This document shows, piece by piece, positions 9,039 through 17,592 of a stretch of DNA of 64,000 bases (its first letter is position 1; each line of letters opens with the position of its first letter). The stretch spans positions 186,001-250,000 of the forward strand of contig NZ_KB907453.1 in assembly GCF_000382045.1 (NCBI RefSeq), given 5' to 3'. Source of the stretch: Variovorax atrisoli 110B. GTDB lineage: Bacteria > Pseudomonadota > Gammaproteobacteria > Burkholderiales > Burkholderiaceae_C. Made by a program: the position numbers and the translations under genes. Under the pieces are notes generated by a model. That model ran no database searches and had not been told where the DNA came from. It worked only from the letters and a program-made list of their open reading frames with translations.

Positions 9039-9272
9039 TCAGACCAGAACGGCTGGCCCCCCGTCGGGGCCGATCGGGGAGCTTATGGTTGTTGGTTCGA
9101 CCGGCTGTACGTCGAACGGATCGCAAGGGCTGCTGATCTGGTTTCCGTCGAATTTCACTCGCAGGAACCTTCCGTTCGCGCCGGCTACAGTGCCGAGCCT
9201 GCCGTCACACAATACGCGGCTTCCTCGCTCGAGATCGAGCCCGTGCAGCCGGCAAATCTCCTTGATGGTCAT
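9039..9272 (-). CDS. Small hypothetical protein with a beta-rich, KOW-like pattern
   Basis: A possible 77-residue protein. Its middle (GSRVLCDGRLGTVAGANGRF, then LRVKFDGNQI) alternates hydrophobic and glycine residues like small SH3/KOW-type barrels, which gives some support for coding. The Shine-Dalgarno sequence is weak (AAGAAAG touching the ATG). No family is recognised. It could be a chance open frame; confidence is limited. Confidence 0.45.
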   Translation of the reverse strand: MTIKEICRLHGLDLERGSRVLCDGRLGTVAGANGRFLRVKFDGNQISSPCDPFDVQPVEPTTISSPIGPDGGPAVLV

Positions 9273-9421
9273 CTTTCTTGCTCACGGCGTAGTTGTCAGC
9301 AAATTGTTTTCGGATGACAGGGAGGCGTCTTCTTCCGGGATTCGTCCGCTTGTGTAGGACGGGCGCGTGGGCGCTTGAAGTCGTGCGCCGCGTCCGGCGA
9401 CGTCAGCTCAGGCAGGCGCTG

Positions 9422-9628
9422 TCAATAGCACTGGAAGAGGACGCCCTGTTCCGCAGGAGCCTTGCCCAGCCAGCGCGGCGTCTTGTCGCGCGCATCGCAA
9501 TAGTCTGATGCCTGGACATAGGTCATGGCGCGCAGCACGCCTTCACGGACTTGCGTCACCTCGTTCGGGGGAGTGGAACAGCCGGCGACGAGGACCAGGG
9601 TGAGCGGAAGCAGTGTGCGCCAAATCAT
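9422..9628 (-). CDS. Small lipoprotein
   Basis: A 68-residue protein starting MIWRTLLPLTLVLVAGCSTP. The sequence LVAGC is a good lipobox, so cleavage before Cys17 and lipid attachment are expected. The mature part is about 52 residues with two further cysteines (DYCDAR and the penultimate residue, FQCY), which could form a disulfide. Function unknown. It lies just downstream of the LexA-box gene at 9638 on the same strand (10-base gap) and may share its transcript. Confidence 0.7.
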   Translation of the reverse strand: MIWRTLLPLTLVLVAGCSTPPNEVTQVREGVLRAMTYVQASDYCDARDKTPRWLGKAPAEQGVLFQCY

Positions 9629-9637
9629 CGGGGCATT

Positions 9638-9913
9638 CTAAGACCGGGGATCGTTGGAGCTGCGCCCGCGGCCCGGGTAGAGATACCTGAAGTACTCGCC
9701 CGACCGGCCGAACAATTGCCTGGCGAGCTGGACCGGATCTTCGTCCTTGTGCTTTTCGTAGAGCACGGGTCCCCAGATGATGAAGCCGTCGATGCTGAGG
9801 CTCCTGGGTGAAGGCTCGATGGCCTTCCATGCATGTGCGAACTTCGAGATCCAGGCAAGCGCTTCCTTGAGCGGGTAGTTCGGCGGCGGGGTCGTTTCGT
9901 CGGTCGCGGGCAT
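9638..9913 (-). CDS. Hypothetical protein with a LexA box at its start
   Basis: A 91-residue protein (MPATDETTPPPNYPLKEALA, then LSIDGFIIWGPVLYEKHKDE, then SGEYFRYLYPGRG). It is rich in aromatic residues and has no signal peptide or membrane segment. The start at 9913 has a good Shine-Dalgarno sequence AAGGAAG six bases upstream; the frame stays open further upstream but that part runs through the LexA box and the divergent gene. The LexA box (9935-9954) ends 22 bases before the start, so induction by DNA damage is likely. No family is recognised. Confidence 0.6.
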   Translation of the reverse strand: MPATDETTPPPNYPLKEALAWISKFAHAWKAIEPSPRSLSIDGFIIWGPVLYEKHKDEDPVQLARQLFGRSGEYFRYLYPGRGRSSNDPRS

Positions 9914-9924
9914 GGCGGACTTCC

Positions 9925-9953
9925 TTGTTGAAAAGACTGTATGAATATACAGT
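9925..9953 (+). promoter_or_regulatory. Putative sigma-70 promoter overlapping the LexA box
   Basis: TTGTTG (9925-9930) and TACAGT (9948-9953) are 17 bases apart on the plus strand; the -10 element lies within the right half of the LexA box. Bound LexA would block this promoter. Inferred. Confidence 0.5.
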
Positions 9954-9954
9954 A
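9935..9954. promoter_or_regulatory. LexA (SOS) box
   Basis: The 20 bases GACTGTATGAATATACAGTA match the consensus CTGT-N8-ACAG exactly at both half-sites, with an AT-rich centre as in strong E. coli-type boxes. It lies between two divergent small genes (starts at 9913 on minus and 9965 or 9974 on plus), so it could control both. Confidence 0.85.
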
Positions 9955-9964
9955 AACTGCGCCC

Positions 9965-10249
9965 ATGGAAAACATGCCCGCCACTCTCTGGATCGCCGCC
10001 TGCGCGCACCGGCTGCAGCAGCGGTGGCACACGGTGGACGCCCTCGAGCTCGAGGACGTCGCACGAACCCTGTGGCGCGACGCGCGCCTGCGTGCCATGT
10101 GGCCTGAAGACGCCGCGGCAGACTGGCTCCGCCCGGTGGCCCGCCCCGAGGAATGCGGCGAATGTTCTTCCGGTCCCGGTCCTTCCAATCCCAGTTTCTC
10201 CTTGACGGGTAAACCGTCCCCCGCTGGTCAACCTGTGCGGGGGCCTTGA
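9965..10249 (+). CDS. Hypothetical protein next to a LexA box
   Basis: A 94-residue protein. The first 65 residues (MENMPATLWIAACAHRLQQR, then TVDALELEDVARTLWRDARL) look like a compact helical domain; the rest is proline, serine and glycine rich and may be disordered. The ATG at 9965 has no Shine-Dalgarno sequence; an alternative ATG lies at 9974. The start is 10 bases after the LexA box, so the transcript would be nearly leaderless. A terminator follows at 10278. No family is recognised. Confidence 0.55.
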   Translation: MENMPATLWIAACAHRLQQRWHTVDALELEDVARTLWRDARLRAMWPEDAAADWLRPVARPEECGECSSGPGPSNPSFSLTGKPSPAGQPVRGP

Positions 10250-10277
10250 CGCAATGCCAAGCAGATAGGCTTTTCAC

Positions 10278-10303
10278 GCCCGGCCATTTGGCCGGGCTTT
10301 TTT
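10278..10303 (+). terminator. Intrinsic terminator
   Basis: Stem GCCCGGCC, loop ATTT, stem GGCCGGGC, then six T. It ends the plus-strand transcript from the LexA-box gene. Confidence 0.88.
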
Positions 10304-10426
10304 ATTGCGCGATGGCCTGTGGTCACGGCTATAGTCGGCGAGCACTGTCACATCGCAGTCACCGTCTGTGATCGTCTCTGCGCTCCTTCCTGCCACCTGC
10401 CCAGATCCCGAAGAAAAAGGACGCCC

Positions 10427-12022
10427 GTGCCGGACTCCCTGACTTCCGAGTTGACCAGCTACTACGACACGGTGCCCTACGACTCGCATCCGTTTCCGCA
10501 ATCGGCGATGGAGCACCTGGAAGCGCTGGCCTTTCTCTTCGGTCTGGACGTTCCTCCTCCCGCGACGGCCCGCGTGCTGGAACTCGGCTGCGCCGCCGGC
10601 GGCAATCTGATTCCCTTCGCGGCGCGCCATCCCGAGGCGCGCGCGGTCGGCGTCGACCTCTCGACGGTGCAGGTGGCCCAGGGCGCTGCCGCCATCGCGC
10701 GCGCGGGGCTTTCGAACATCGAACTCAAGGCGTTCAACCTGGCGGAGATCGACGCCTCGTTCGGGCAGTTCGACTACATCGTCTGCCACGGCGTCTACAG
10801 CTGGGTGCCAGGCGAGGTGCAGGACGCGATCCTGCGCATCTGCAGCGAGAACCTCGCGCCCAACGGCGTGGCCTACGTCAGCTACAACGTTTACCCCGGC
10901 TGGAAGGCGCGCGAGATCGTGCGCGACGCGATGATCCTGCGCGGCGGCCCGCGCGATACGCCGGAAGAAAAGCTCTCCTATGCGCGAGGCATGCTCGACT
11001 TCCTCGAGCAGTCGGCCCGTGCCGACAGCGTGCTCAAGAAGACGCTCGAAGAGGCGATGCCCATCGTGCGCAACGCCAACAGCTCCTACCTGCTGCACGA
11101 GTTCCTCGAGCCATGCAACGCGCCGTGCTATTTCAAGGAGTTCGTCGCGCGCGCGCAGACCCGCGGCCTGGCCTACCTGTGCGACGCCGAGCCGTCGACG
11201 ATGTTCGTGCAGAACTACGGTGAGAAGGTGCGCGATCCGCTGCTGCGCGAGTGCGGGGGCAGTCAGGTGCTCATGGAGCAGTACCTCGATTTCCTGGTCA
11301 ATCGCACGTTCCGCCAGACGCTGCTTGTCGGGCAGGCCCACGCCCAGGGCGTCCGCTACAGGCTGGAGCCTGCGCGCATCCGCCAGCTCGAGCTCGCGGG
11401 TGCCTTCAAGACGGAAGACGGTTCTGCGCTCGCGCTCGATGCGCGCGAGCAGCCCTGCAATGCGCAGCGCGGCCTCAAGGTGACGCTGCGGCTGCCGGTG
11501 CACAAGGCGGTGGCGCATCTGCTCGACACGCGCTATCCGGCCTCGATGTCCGCCGGATCGCTCATCGAGGCGGTGGCCGCGCTGGTGGGGCAGCCTGCGG
11601 CGGCGGTCGAGCCGGCCGTGATGGCCATGGTCGAGGAACTGCTGATCCTCGGCGCCCTGCGGTTCAGGCGCTCGCCGGTGCGCACCGCCGAAGCGGTCTC
11701 CGGCCTGCCGCAGGCCTTGTCCGCGGTGCGAAGCGCGGTGGCCCTCGTGCCCGGTGCCAGTCCCGCCGCCAGCACCTGCAACCAGTGGCATGAGCATGTG
11801 ACGGTGTCGCTGCTCGAACGCAGCCTGCTGCCGCTGCTCGACGGCACCCGTTCGCACGAGGCGCTGGCAGAGCATCTCGAAGCCGAGGTGCGCAGCGACA
11901 GGCTGCGCTTCGTCAAGGACGAAAAGCCGCTGACCGATCCGGCGGCCGTCAGGGAGTTCGCGCGCCAGCAGGTTGCGGTCGCGCTCGACGCGCTGCGCCG
12001 CAAGGGGCTGCTCACGGCATGA
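10427..12022 (+). CDS. SAM-dependent methyltransferase with methyltransferase regulatory domain
   Basis: A 531-residue cytoplasmic protein. The N-terminal class I methyltransferase fold has motif I VLELGCAAGGNLIPFA (about residues 46-61). The central region (about 215-310: YLLHEFLEPCNAPCYFKEFV and YLCDAEPSTMF) matches the methyltransferase regulatory domain family, and the C-terminus is the usual winged-helix-like extension. The start is taken as GTG at 10427 (VPDSLTSELTSYYD), preceded by an AAAAAGG Shine-Dalgarno sequence; longer in-frame starts give unlikely sequence. The substrate is unknown; homologues often modify surface structures or sit beside secretion genes. The next gene, ggt, starts 58 bases downstream. 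Confidence 0.85.
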   Translation: MPDSLTSELTSYYDTVPYDSHPFPQSAMEHLEALAFLFGLDVPPPATARVLELGCAAGGNLIPFAARHPEARAVGVDLSTVQVAQGAAAIARAGLSNIELKAFNLAEIDASFGQFDYIVCHGVYSWVPGEVQDAILRICSENLAPNGVAYVSYNVYPGWKAREIVRDAMILRGGPRDTPEEKLSYARGMLDFLEQSARADSVLKKTLEEAMPIVRNANSSYLLHEFLEPCNAPCYFKEFVARAQTRGLAYLCDAEPSTMFVQNYGEKVRDPLLRECGGSQVLMEQYLDFLVNRTFRQTLLVGQAHAQGVRYRLEPARIRQLELAGAFKTEDGSALALDAREQPCNAQRGLKVTLRLPVHKAVAHLLDTRYPASMSAGSLIEAVAALVGQPAAAVEPAVMAMVEELLILGALRFRRSPVRTAEAVSGLPQALSAVRSAVALVPGASPAASTCNQWHEHVTVSLLERSLLPLLDGTRSHEALAEHLEAEVRSDRLRFVKDEKPLTDPAAVREFARQQVAVALDALRRKGLLTA

Positions 12023-12080
12023 CCTGCCGGCAGGGCACCACACCAAAGATTCTTCAACACGCTCTAGAGGAGACTTCAAC

Positions 12081-13817
12081 ATGCAACAAATCCACTGGAC
12101 TCCCAAGCTGAGGGGCGCCGTCGCGGCGGTGCTCGTGCTGGCCGCGGCCGGCGCGACGCACGCGGCGTCGGTGGCGCCCGTCGCCGCCGAGAACGGCATG
12201 GTCGTGAGTGCCCAGCACCTGGCCACCAAGGTCGGCGTCGACGTGCTCAAGCGCGGCGGCAACGCAGTCGACGCGGCGGTGGCCGTGGGCTATGCGCTGG
12301 CGGTGGTCTATCCCGCAGCGGGCAACCTCGGCGGCGGCGGCTTCATGACCGTGCAGCTGGCCGACGGCCGCAAGACCTTCCTCGATTTCCGCGAGAAGGC
12401 CCCGCTGGCCGCCACGGCCAACATGTACCTCGACAAGGACGGCAACGTCATCAAGGGCCTGAGCACCAAGGGCCACCTCGCCGTGGGCGTGCCCGGCAGC
12501 GTCTCGGGCATGGAGTACGCGCGCGAGAAGTACGGCACCATGAAGCGCGGCGAGCTGCTCGCCCCGTCGATCCAGCTGGCGGAGAAGGGCTTCGCGCTGG
12601 AGCAGGGCGACATCGACCTGCTCGCCACCGCCACGGCCGACTTCAAGGAAGACCCCGCCACGGCCGCCATCTTCCTGAACAAGGGCGAGCCCTACAAGGT
12701 GGGCGACAAGCTGGTGCAGAAGGACCTGGCGAAGACCCTGCGCGAGATCAGCGCCAAGGGCACCGACGGCTTCTACAAGGGCTGGGTCGGCAACGCCATC
12801 GTGGCCTCCAGCCAGGCTGGCAAGGGCCTGATCACGCAGGCCGACCTCGACCAGTACAAGACGCGCGAAATGGCACCCGTGGAGTGCGACTACCGCGGCT
12901 ACCGTATCGTGTCGGCGCCCCCGCCGAGCTCGGGCGGCGTGATCATCTGCGAGATGCTCAACATCCTCGAGGGCTATCCGCTCAAGGACCTGGGCTACCG
13001 CTCGGCACAGGCCGTGCACTACCAGATCGAGGCCATGCGCCACGCCTACGTGGACCGCAACAGCTACCTGGGCGACCCCGACTTCGTGAAGAACCCGCTC
13101 GAGCGGCTGCTCGACAAGGGCTACGCCGAGAAGATCCGCGCCGTCATCGACCCGAAGAAGGCCGGTGTCTCCAAGGACATCAAGCCCGGCGTCGCACCGC
13201 ATGAAGGCAGCAACACCACCCACTACTCGATCGCGGACAAGTGGGGCAACGCGGTCTCGGTGACCTACACGCTGAACGACTGGTTCGGCGCCAAGGTCAC
13301 GGCCGCCAAGACCGGCGTGCTGCTGAACGACGAGATGGACGACTTCACCTCGAAGGTGGGCGTGCCCAACCTCTACGGCCTGGTGCAGGGCGAGGCCAAC
13401 AAGATCGAGCCGGGCAAGCGCCCGCTGAGCTCGATGAGCCCGACCATCGTGTCCAAGGACGGCAAGCCGGTGATGGTGGTCGGCACCCCGGGTGGCAGCC
13501 GCATCATCACCGCGGTGATGCTGACCATGATCAATGCCATCGACTACGGCATGAACGTGCAGGAAGCCGTCGACGCGCCGCGCTTCCACCAGCAGTGGCT
13601 GCCCGACGTCACCAACGTCGAGACCTACGCGCTGAGCCCCGACACGCGCAAGATCCTGACCGACATGGGCCACAACCTGGGCGTGCCGCAGCCGGCCAAC
13701 CATCTGGCGGCGATCATCGTCGGTGCGCCGTCGCTGGGCGGCAAGCCGGTCGGCAACAACCGCTTCTACGGCGCCAACGACCCGCGCCGCAACACGGGCC
13801 TGGCGGCAGGCTACTGA
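12081..13817 (+). CDS. ggt: Gamma-glutamyltransferase
   Basis: A 578-residue periplasmic enzyme that cleaves the gamma-glutamyl bond of glutathione and related peptides. It has a signal peptide (residues 1-29, ending THAA) and the N-terminal nucleophile fold. The autocleavage site is in GSNTTHYSIAD, where the second Thr would become the catalytic nucleophile of the small subunit. RPLSSMSPTIV and GTPGGSRIITAV are conserved substrate-pocket blocks. AGAGGAGA precedes the ATG. A terminator-like hairpin follows at 13837. Confidence 0.95.
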   Translation: MQQIHWTPKLRGAVAAVLVLAAAGATHAASVAPVAAENGMVVSAQHLATKVGVDVLKRGGNAVDAAVAVGYALAVVYPAAGNLGGGGFMTVQLADGRKTFLDFREKAPLAATANMYLDKDGNVIKGLSTKGHLAVGVPGSVSGMEYAREKYGTMKRGELLAPSIQLAEKGFALEQGDIDLLATATADFKEDPATAAIFLNKGEPYKVGDKLVQKDLAKTLREISAKGTDGFYKGWVGNAIVASSQAGKGLITQADLDQYKTREMAPVECDYRGYRIVSAPPPSSGGVIICEMLNILEGYPLKDLGYRSAQAVHYQIEAMRHAYVDRNSYLGDPDFVKNPLERLLDKGYAEKIRAVIDPKKAGVSKDIKPGVAPHEGSNTTHYSIADKWGNAVSVTYTLNDWFGAKVTAAKTGVLLNDEMDDFTSKVGVPNLYGLVQGEANKIEPGKRPLSSMSPTIVSKDGKPVMVVGTPGGSRIITAVMLTMINAIDYGMNVQEAVDAPRFHQQWLPDVTNVETYALSPDTRKILTDMGHNLGVPQPANHLAAIIVGAPSLGGKPVGNNRFYGANDPRRNTGLAAGY

Positions 13818-13836
13818 TCCTGCGGCAAACTCGAAG

Positions 13837-13870
13837 GCGGTCGTGCCCTTGACGGCGCGGCCGCTTTTTT
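13837..13870 (+). terminator. Intrinsic terminator of ggt
   Basis: Eleven-pair stem (GCGGTCGTGCC with GGCGCGGCCGC, including two G-U pairs), loop of five bases, then TTTTTT. It overlaps the region just before the pseudouridine synthase start. Confidence 0.75.
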
Positions 13871-13878
13871 CATTTCCC

Positions 13879-14628
13879 ATGCACCTGCAAGACATCCTAT
13901 TCACCCAGGGCTTCGGCACGCGCCGCGTGTGCGCGGGCCTTGTCCAGCAAGGCCTCGTGACCATCGACGGCAAGGCGGTGATCGACCCCTTCGCCGATCT
14001 CGACCCCGAGGGCCTTCAGTACACAGTGCAGGGCACCCCGTGGGAGTACCACGAGAAGGCCTACCTGATGCTGCACAAGCCCGCCGGCACCGAGTGCTCG
14101 CAGAAGCCCTCGACCTATCCGAGCATCTACACGCTGCTGCCGTCGCCGCTGCGGCTGCGGCCCAACAAGGGCGCAGTGCAGGGCGTGCAGGCCATCGGCC
14201 GGCTCGATCAGGACACCACCGGCCTGCTGCTCCTGACCGACGACGGCCAGTTCATCCACAAGATGGGCTCGCCCAAGCACCACGTGCCCAAGGTCTACGA
14301 GGTGACGGCCAAGCACCCGGTGGACGAGGCGCAGATCGCGAAACTGCTGGCCGGCGTGGTGCTCGACGACGATCCGAAGCCGGTACGCGCCGCCGCCTGC
14401 GAGTCCGACGGCCCGCTGCACCTGCGGCTCACGCTCACCGAGGGCAAGTACCACCAGGTCAAGCGCATGCTGGCGGCGGTCGGCAACCGGGTGGAGGGGC
14501 TGCATCGCTCGCGCATCGGCGACCTGGCGCTGCCAGCCGACCTCGCGCCCGGGCAGTGGCGCTGGCTGACGGCCGACGAGGTCGCGGGCCTGCGCGCACC
14601 GGCCAGGCCCGCCAAGGCATTGAAGTAG
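13879..14628 (+). CDS. 16S rRNA pseudouridine synthase (RsuA/RluB/E/F family)
   Basis: A 249-residue RNA modification enzyme. An N-terminal S4-like domain (residues 1-50: FTQGFGTRRVCAGLVQQGLV) precedes the catalytic domain. The motif GRLDQDTTGLLLLTDDG (about residues 110-126) contains the catalytic aspartate, and EGKYHQVKRMLAAVGN is the second family signature. RsuA converts U516 of 16S rRNA in E. coli; this protein is of that class, but RluE/RluF cannot be excluded from sequence alone. The ATG at 13879 follows the ggt terminator directly. Confidence 0.88.
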   Translation: MHLQDILFTQGFGTRRVCAGLVQQGLVTIDGKAVIDPFADLDPEGLQYTVQGTPWEYHEKAYLMLHKPAGTECSQKPSTYPSIYTLLPSPLRLRPNKGAVQGVQAIGRLDQDTTGLLLLTDDGQFIHKMGSPKHHVPKVYEVTAKHPVDEAQIAKLLAGVVLDDDPKPVRAAACESDGPLHLRLTLTEGKYHQVKRMLAAVGNRVEGLHRSRIGDLALPADLAPGQWRWLTADEVAGLRAPARPAKALK

Positions 14629-14730
14629 AAGGGGAAAAACGCAGGGAAACGAGGGAAAAGGGCACGATTCCGGTCAGCCAGTCTTAAGGGCCGGCCGTTA
14701 ACATTCCGAACTCTCTCCCGGAATCTTCCC

Positions 14731-15735
14731 TTGCGACTCCCTGCCCGACCGAACGGCCGCCTCGCGGCTTTCCTGCTTGCCTGCATGACGGCCTTCGCGG
14801 CCCACACCGCCGCCGCAGCGCCGGAACCTCCTCCGATCTTCGTGCTCAACTCGCTGGACGCGAACGTCAGCGTGATCAATCCCGTCGACTGGACGGAAAA
14901 GCTGCGCATTCCCACTGGCAAGGAGCCGCACCACATCTACATGACGCCCGACGAGAAGTCGGTCATCGTGGCCAATTCGGCGGGCGACTCGCTGACCTTC
15001 CTGAACCCTCGCACGGCGGAAGTCCAGCGCGTGGTCTACGGGATCATCGATCCATACCAGCTGCAGTTCTCGCGCGACATGAAGTGGTTCGTGACGGCCG
15101 GCAACCGGCTGAACCACGTCGACGTCTACCGCTGGGACGGCAAGGACCTGAAGCTGGCCAAGCGCATCGCCAGCGGCAAGACGCCCAGCCACATCTGGAT
15201 CGACAACACCAGCACCATCGCCTACGTGACGATGCAGGACAGCGACGAGATGATCGCCGTCGACCTGCCCACCCAGACCATCAAGTGGCGCGTCGCCACC
15301 GGCGCCATGCCGGCCGACATCTTCGGCGTGCACAACGACAAGACCCTGCTCGTCGGCCTGACCGGCAGCGATGGCGTGCAGGTGTTCGACGTGGCGGGCG
15401 CCGAGCCCAAGCTGGTCGGCAAGATCCCCACCGGCAAGGGCGCCCATGCCTTCCGGTCGGCCGGCGACGGCAAGACCGTGTTCGTGAGCAACCGCGTGGC
15501 CAACACCATCAGCCGCATCGACCTGGCGACGCTGAAGGTGGTCGCGACCTACCCGGTGCCCGGCGGCCCCGACTGCATGGACGTCTCTGCCGACGGCAAG
15601 ACGCTCTACGTGACCTCGCGCTGGGCCAAGAAGCTCAGCGTGGTCGACCTGGCCAGTAACAAGGTCGTGCGCCAGGTCAACGTCGGACGCTCGCCGCACG
15701 GCGTGTGGACCCTGGACCATGCGAAGCGCATCTAG
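14731..15735 (+). CDS. Secreted YncE-like beta-propeller protein (YVTN repeats)
   Basis: A 334-residue exported protein. The signal peptide (about residues 1-30, ending AAAA) is followed by repeated blades with the YVTN pattern: IFVLNSLDANVSVINP, SVIVANSAGDSLTFLNP, TVFVSNRVANTISRIDL and TLYVTSRWAKKLSVVDL. The start is TTG at 14731; there is no ATG or GTG that keeps the signal peptide. The last 17 bases overlap the next gene, a polysaccharide deacetylase, so the two are coupled and may act together in the periplasm. The ligand is unknown. Confidence 0.87.
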   Translation: MRLPARPNGRLAAFLLACMTAFAAHTAAAAPEPPPIFVLNSLDANVSVINPVDWTEKLRIPTGKEPHHIYMTPDEKSVIVANSAGDSLTFLNPRTAEVQRVVYGIIDPYQLQFSRDMKWFVTAGNRLNHVDVYRWDGKDLKLAKRIASGKTPSHIWIDNTSTIAYVTMQDSDEMIAVDLPTQTIKWRVATGAMPADIFGVHNDKTLLVGLTGSDGVQVFDVAGAEPKLVGKIPTGKGAHAFRSAGDGKTVFVSNRVANTISRIDLATLKVVATYPVPGGPDCMDVSADGKTLYVTSRWAKKLSVVDLASNKVVRQVNVGRSPHGVWTLDHAKRI

Positions 15736-16540
15736 GCGCGCCGGGGTCGCCGCCGCGGCCTCCATGGTCGTCCTGGCGGCGGCGCTCGCGCCCGGCGCCT
15801 GGGCGGCGCAGGAGCCGGCCGCCTGCGAGAAGCCCGTCTACCTGACCTTCGACACCGGCCACATGGGCATCGCGCCCCTGGTGGCCGACGTGCTCAAGCG
15901 GCAGGACGTGCGCGTCACCTTCTTCGCCGCCGCCGAGCGCACCCAGACCGACGGCGACAGCCTCGACGACCACTGGGCGCCCTGGTGGAAGGCGAGGGCG
16001 GCCGAAGGCAACGAATTCGGCTCCCACACCTATGACCACGCCTACTGGCGCGGCGACGTGAAGGGCACGCCCCCCAGCTTCCGCATCAGGCCTTCGGCCG
16101 GCCCGCAGAACGGCAAGGAATCGACCTGGAGCGCGGCCGAGTACTGCGCCAACATCAGGAAGGCTTCCGACCGGCTGGCGGCGGTCACCGGCAAGAAGCC
16201 GCTGCCGCTGTATCGCGCGCCGGGTGGCAAGACCTCGCCCGCGCTCCTGGCTGCGGCCGAGGGCTGTGGTTACAAATACGTGGGCTGGGCGAGTGCCGGA
16301 TTCCTCGGCGACGAACTGCCGAGCGAGAAATTCAGCAATGCGAAGCTGCTGACGCAGGCGCTGGACACCATCCGCCCCGGCGACATCCTGCTCGCCCACC
16401 TGGGCATCTGGTCGCGCAAGGACCCGTGGGCGCCCGCCAACCTCGAGCCGCTGATCGTCGGCCTGAAGGCCAAGGGCTTCTGCTTCCGCACGCTGCGCCA
16501 GCATCCGGACTTCAAGGGCTGGATCGCCTCCCATCCCTGA
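15719..16540 (+). CDS. Exported polysaccharide deacetylase (NodB homology domain)
   Basis: A 273-residue exported protein with a signal peptide (about residues 1-29). The NodB domain begins at KPVYLTFDTGHMG (about residue 38). The usual TFDDG motif is TFDTG here: the first Asp (catalytic base) is present, the second (metal ligand) is Thr. The histidine motif HTYDH and the RAPGG motif are intact. Some related enzymes, such as PdaA-type, have TFDNG, so activity is not excluded. The substrate is probably an N-acetylated cell-surface sugar. It overlaps the beta-propeller gene by 17 bases. Confidence 0.87.
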   Translation: MRSASRRAGVAAAASMVVLAAALAPGAWAAQEPAACEKPVYLTFDTGHMGIAPLVADVLKRQDVRVTFFAAAERTQTDGDSLDDHWAPWWKARAAEGNEFGSHTYDHAYWRGDVKGTPPSFRIRPSAGPQNGKESTWSAAEYCANIRKASDRLAAVTGKKPLPLYRAPGGKTSPALLAAAEGCGYKYVGWASAGFLGDELPSEKFSNAKLLTQALDTIRPGDILLAHLGIWSRKDPWAPANLEPLIVGLKAKGFCFRTLRQHPDFKGWIASHP

Positions 16541-16567
16541 AAAACTGAACGACGAGTTTTCCCGATC

Positions 16568-17542
16568 GTGATCGACTGGCTGACAGACGCCTTTTCCGCC
16601 CTGCAGGGCTGGTTCTTCGAGACCGCCGTGCAGCCGCTGGTCTACGCCGTGGGCCTGGGCGGCTGGACCGAGGATGCCTTCGACGCCACTGGCTGGCTGC
16701 TGGTCGGGCTGATCCAGATCCTGGTGCTCGTCGCCGTCATCGGGCCGCTGCAGCGCTGGCGCTCGGTGGAGCCGGTGGCGGACCGTCATGCGATCCGCAT
16801 CGACATGCTCTACACGCTGATCCACCGCCTCGGCCTGTTCCGGCTGGCGATCTTCTTCACGCTGCAGCCCTTCTTCGACGACGCCATGGGCGCGCTGCGC
16901 ACGGCGGGGTGGGGCACCTTCCACCTCGACGAGGTGTGGCCCGGCGTCACCGACATCCCATGGGTGGCCTTCGCCATCTACCTCGTCGTGCTCGATTTCG
17001 TCGGCTACTGGATCCACCGAGGCCAGCACCAGTTCAACTGGTGGTGGGGACTGCATTCGCTGCACCACTCGCAGCGCCAGATGACGATGTGGAGCGACGA
17101 CCGCAACCACCTGCTCGACGACATCATCCACGACGCACTGATCGTCATCGTGGCGCAGCTCATCGGCGTGGCGCCGGGGCAGTTCATCGCGTTCGTCGCC
17201 TTCACCCAGCTCAGCGAGAGCCTGCAGCACGCCAACCTGAGGCTGAGCTTCGGCTCCATCGGCGAGCGGCTGTGGATCAGCCCGCGCTTCCACCGGCTGC
17301 ACCACAGCATCGGGCTGGGTCATGAATCGAAAGGCGCCAGCACCCTCGGGGGCCACAACTTCGGCGTGCTGCTGCCATGGTGGGACATGCTCTTTCGCAC
17401 CGCCAACTTCGAGGACCGCTACGACCCGACCGGTATCCGCGACCAGGTCGAACCCCGTGCCGACGGCCACGTGCGCGACTACGGCCGCGGCTTCTGGGCC
17501 CAGCAATGGCTGGGGCTGAAGCGAATGGTCGGTCGCGGCTGA
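16568..17542 (+). CDS. Sterol desaturase / fatty acid hydroxylase family protein
   Basis: A 324-residue integral membrane di-iron enzyme. Four or so membrane segments surround the histidine clusters HRGQH, HSLHHS and HRLHHS (about residues 153-252), the metal ligands of the fatty acid hydroxylase superfamily. The start is GTG at 16568 (VIDWLTDAF). It follows the deacetylase by 27 bases and precedes an EI24 membrane gene by 50. The substrate (fatty acid, hopanoid or other lipid) cannot be told from the sequence. Confidence 0.87.
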   Translation: MIDWLTDAFSALQGWFFETAVQPLVYAVGLGGWTEDAFDATGWLLVGLIQILVLVAVIGPLQRWRSVEPVADRHAIRIDMLYTLIHRLGLFRLAIFFTLQPFFDDAMGALRTAGWGTFHLDEVWPGVTDIPWVAFAIYLVVLDFVGYWIHRGQHQFNWWWGLHSLHHSQRQMTMWSDDRNHLLDDIIHDALIVIVAQLIGVAPGQFIAFVAFTQLSESLQHANLRLSFGSIGERLWISPRFHRLHHSIGLGHESKGASTLGGHNFGVLLPWWDMLFRTANFEDRYDPTGIRDQVEPRADGHVRDYGRGFWAQQWLGLKRMVGRG

Positions 17543-17592
17543 GGGGCTACGGCGCCTGAAGGGCGCTCCCCAGAGGTTATCCTCGCTGCCTC

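Noticed and set aside
12054..13973. A 639-codon minus-strand open frame opposite ggt
   Set aside because: Antisense shadow of ggt with valine/alanine/histidine-rich low-complexity sequence.
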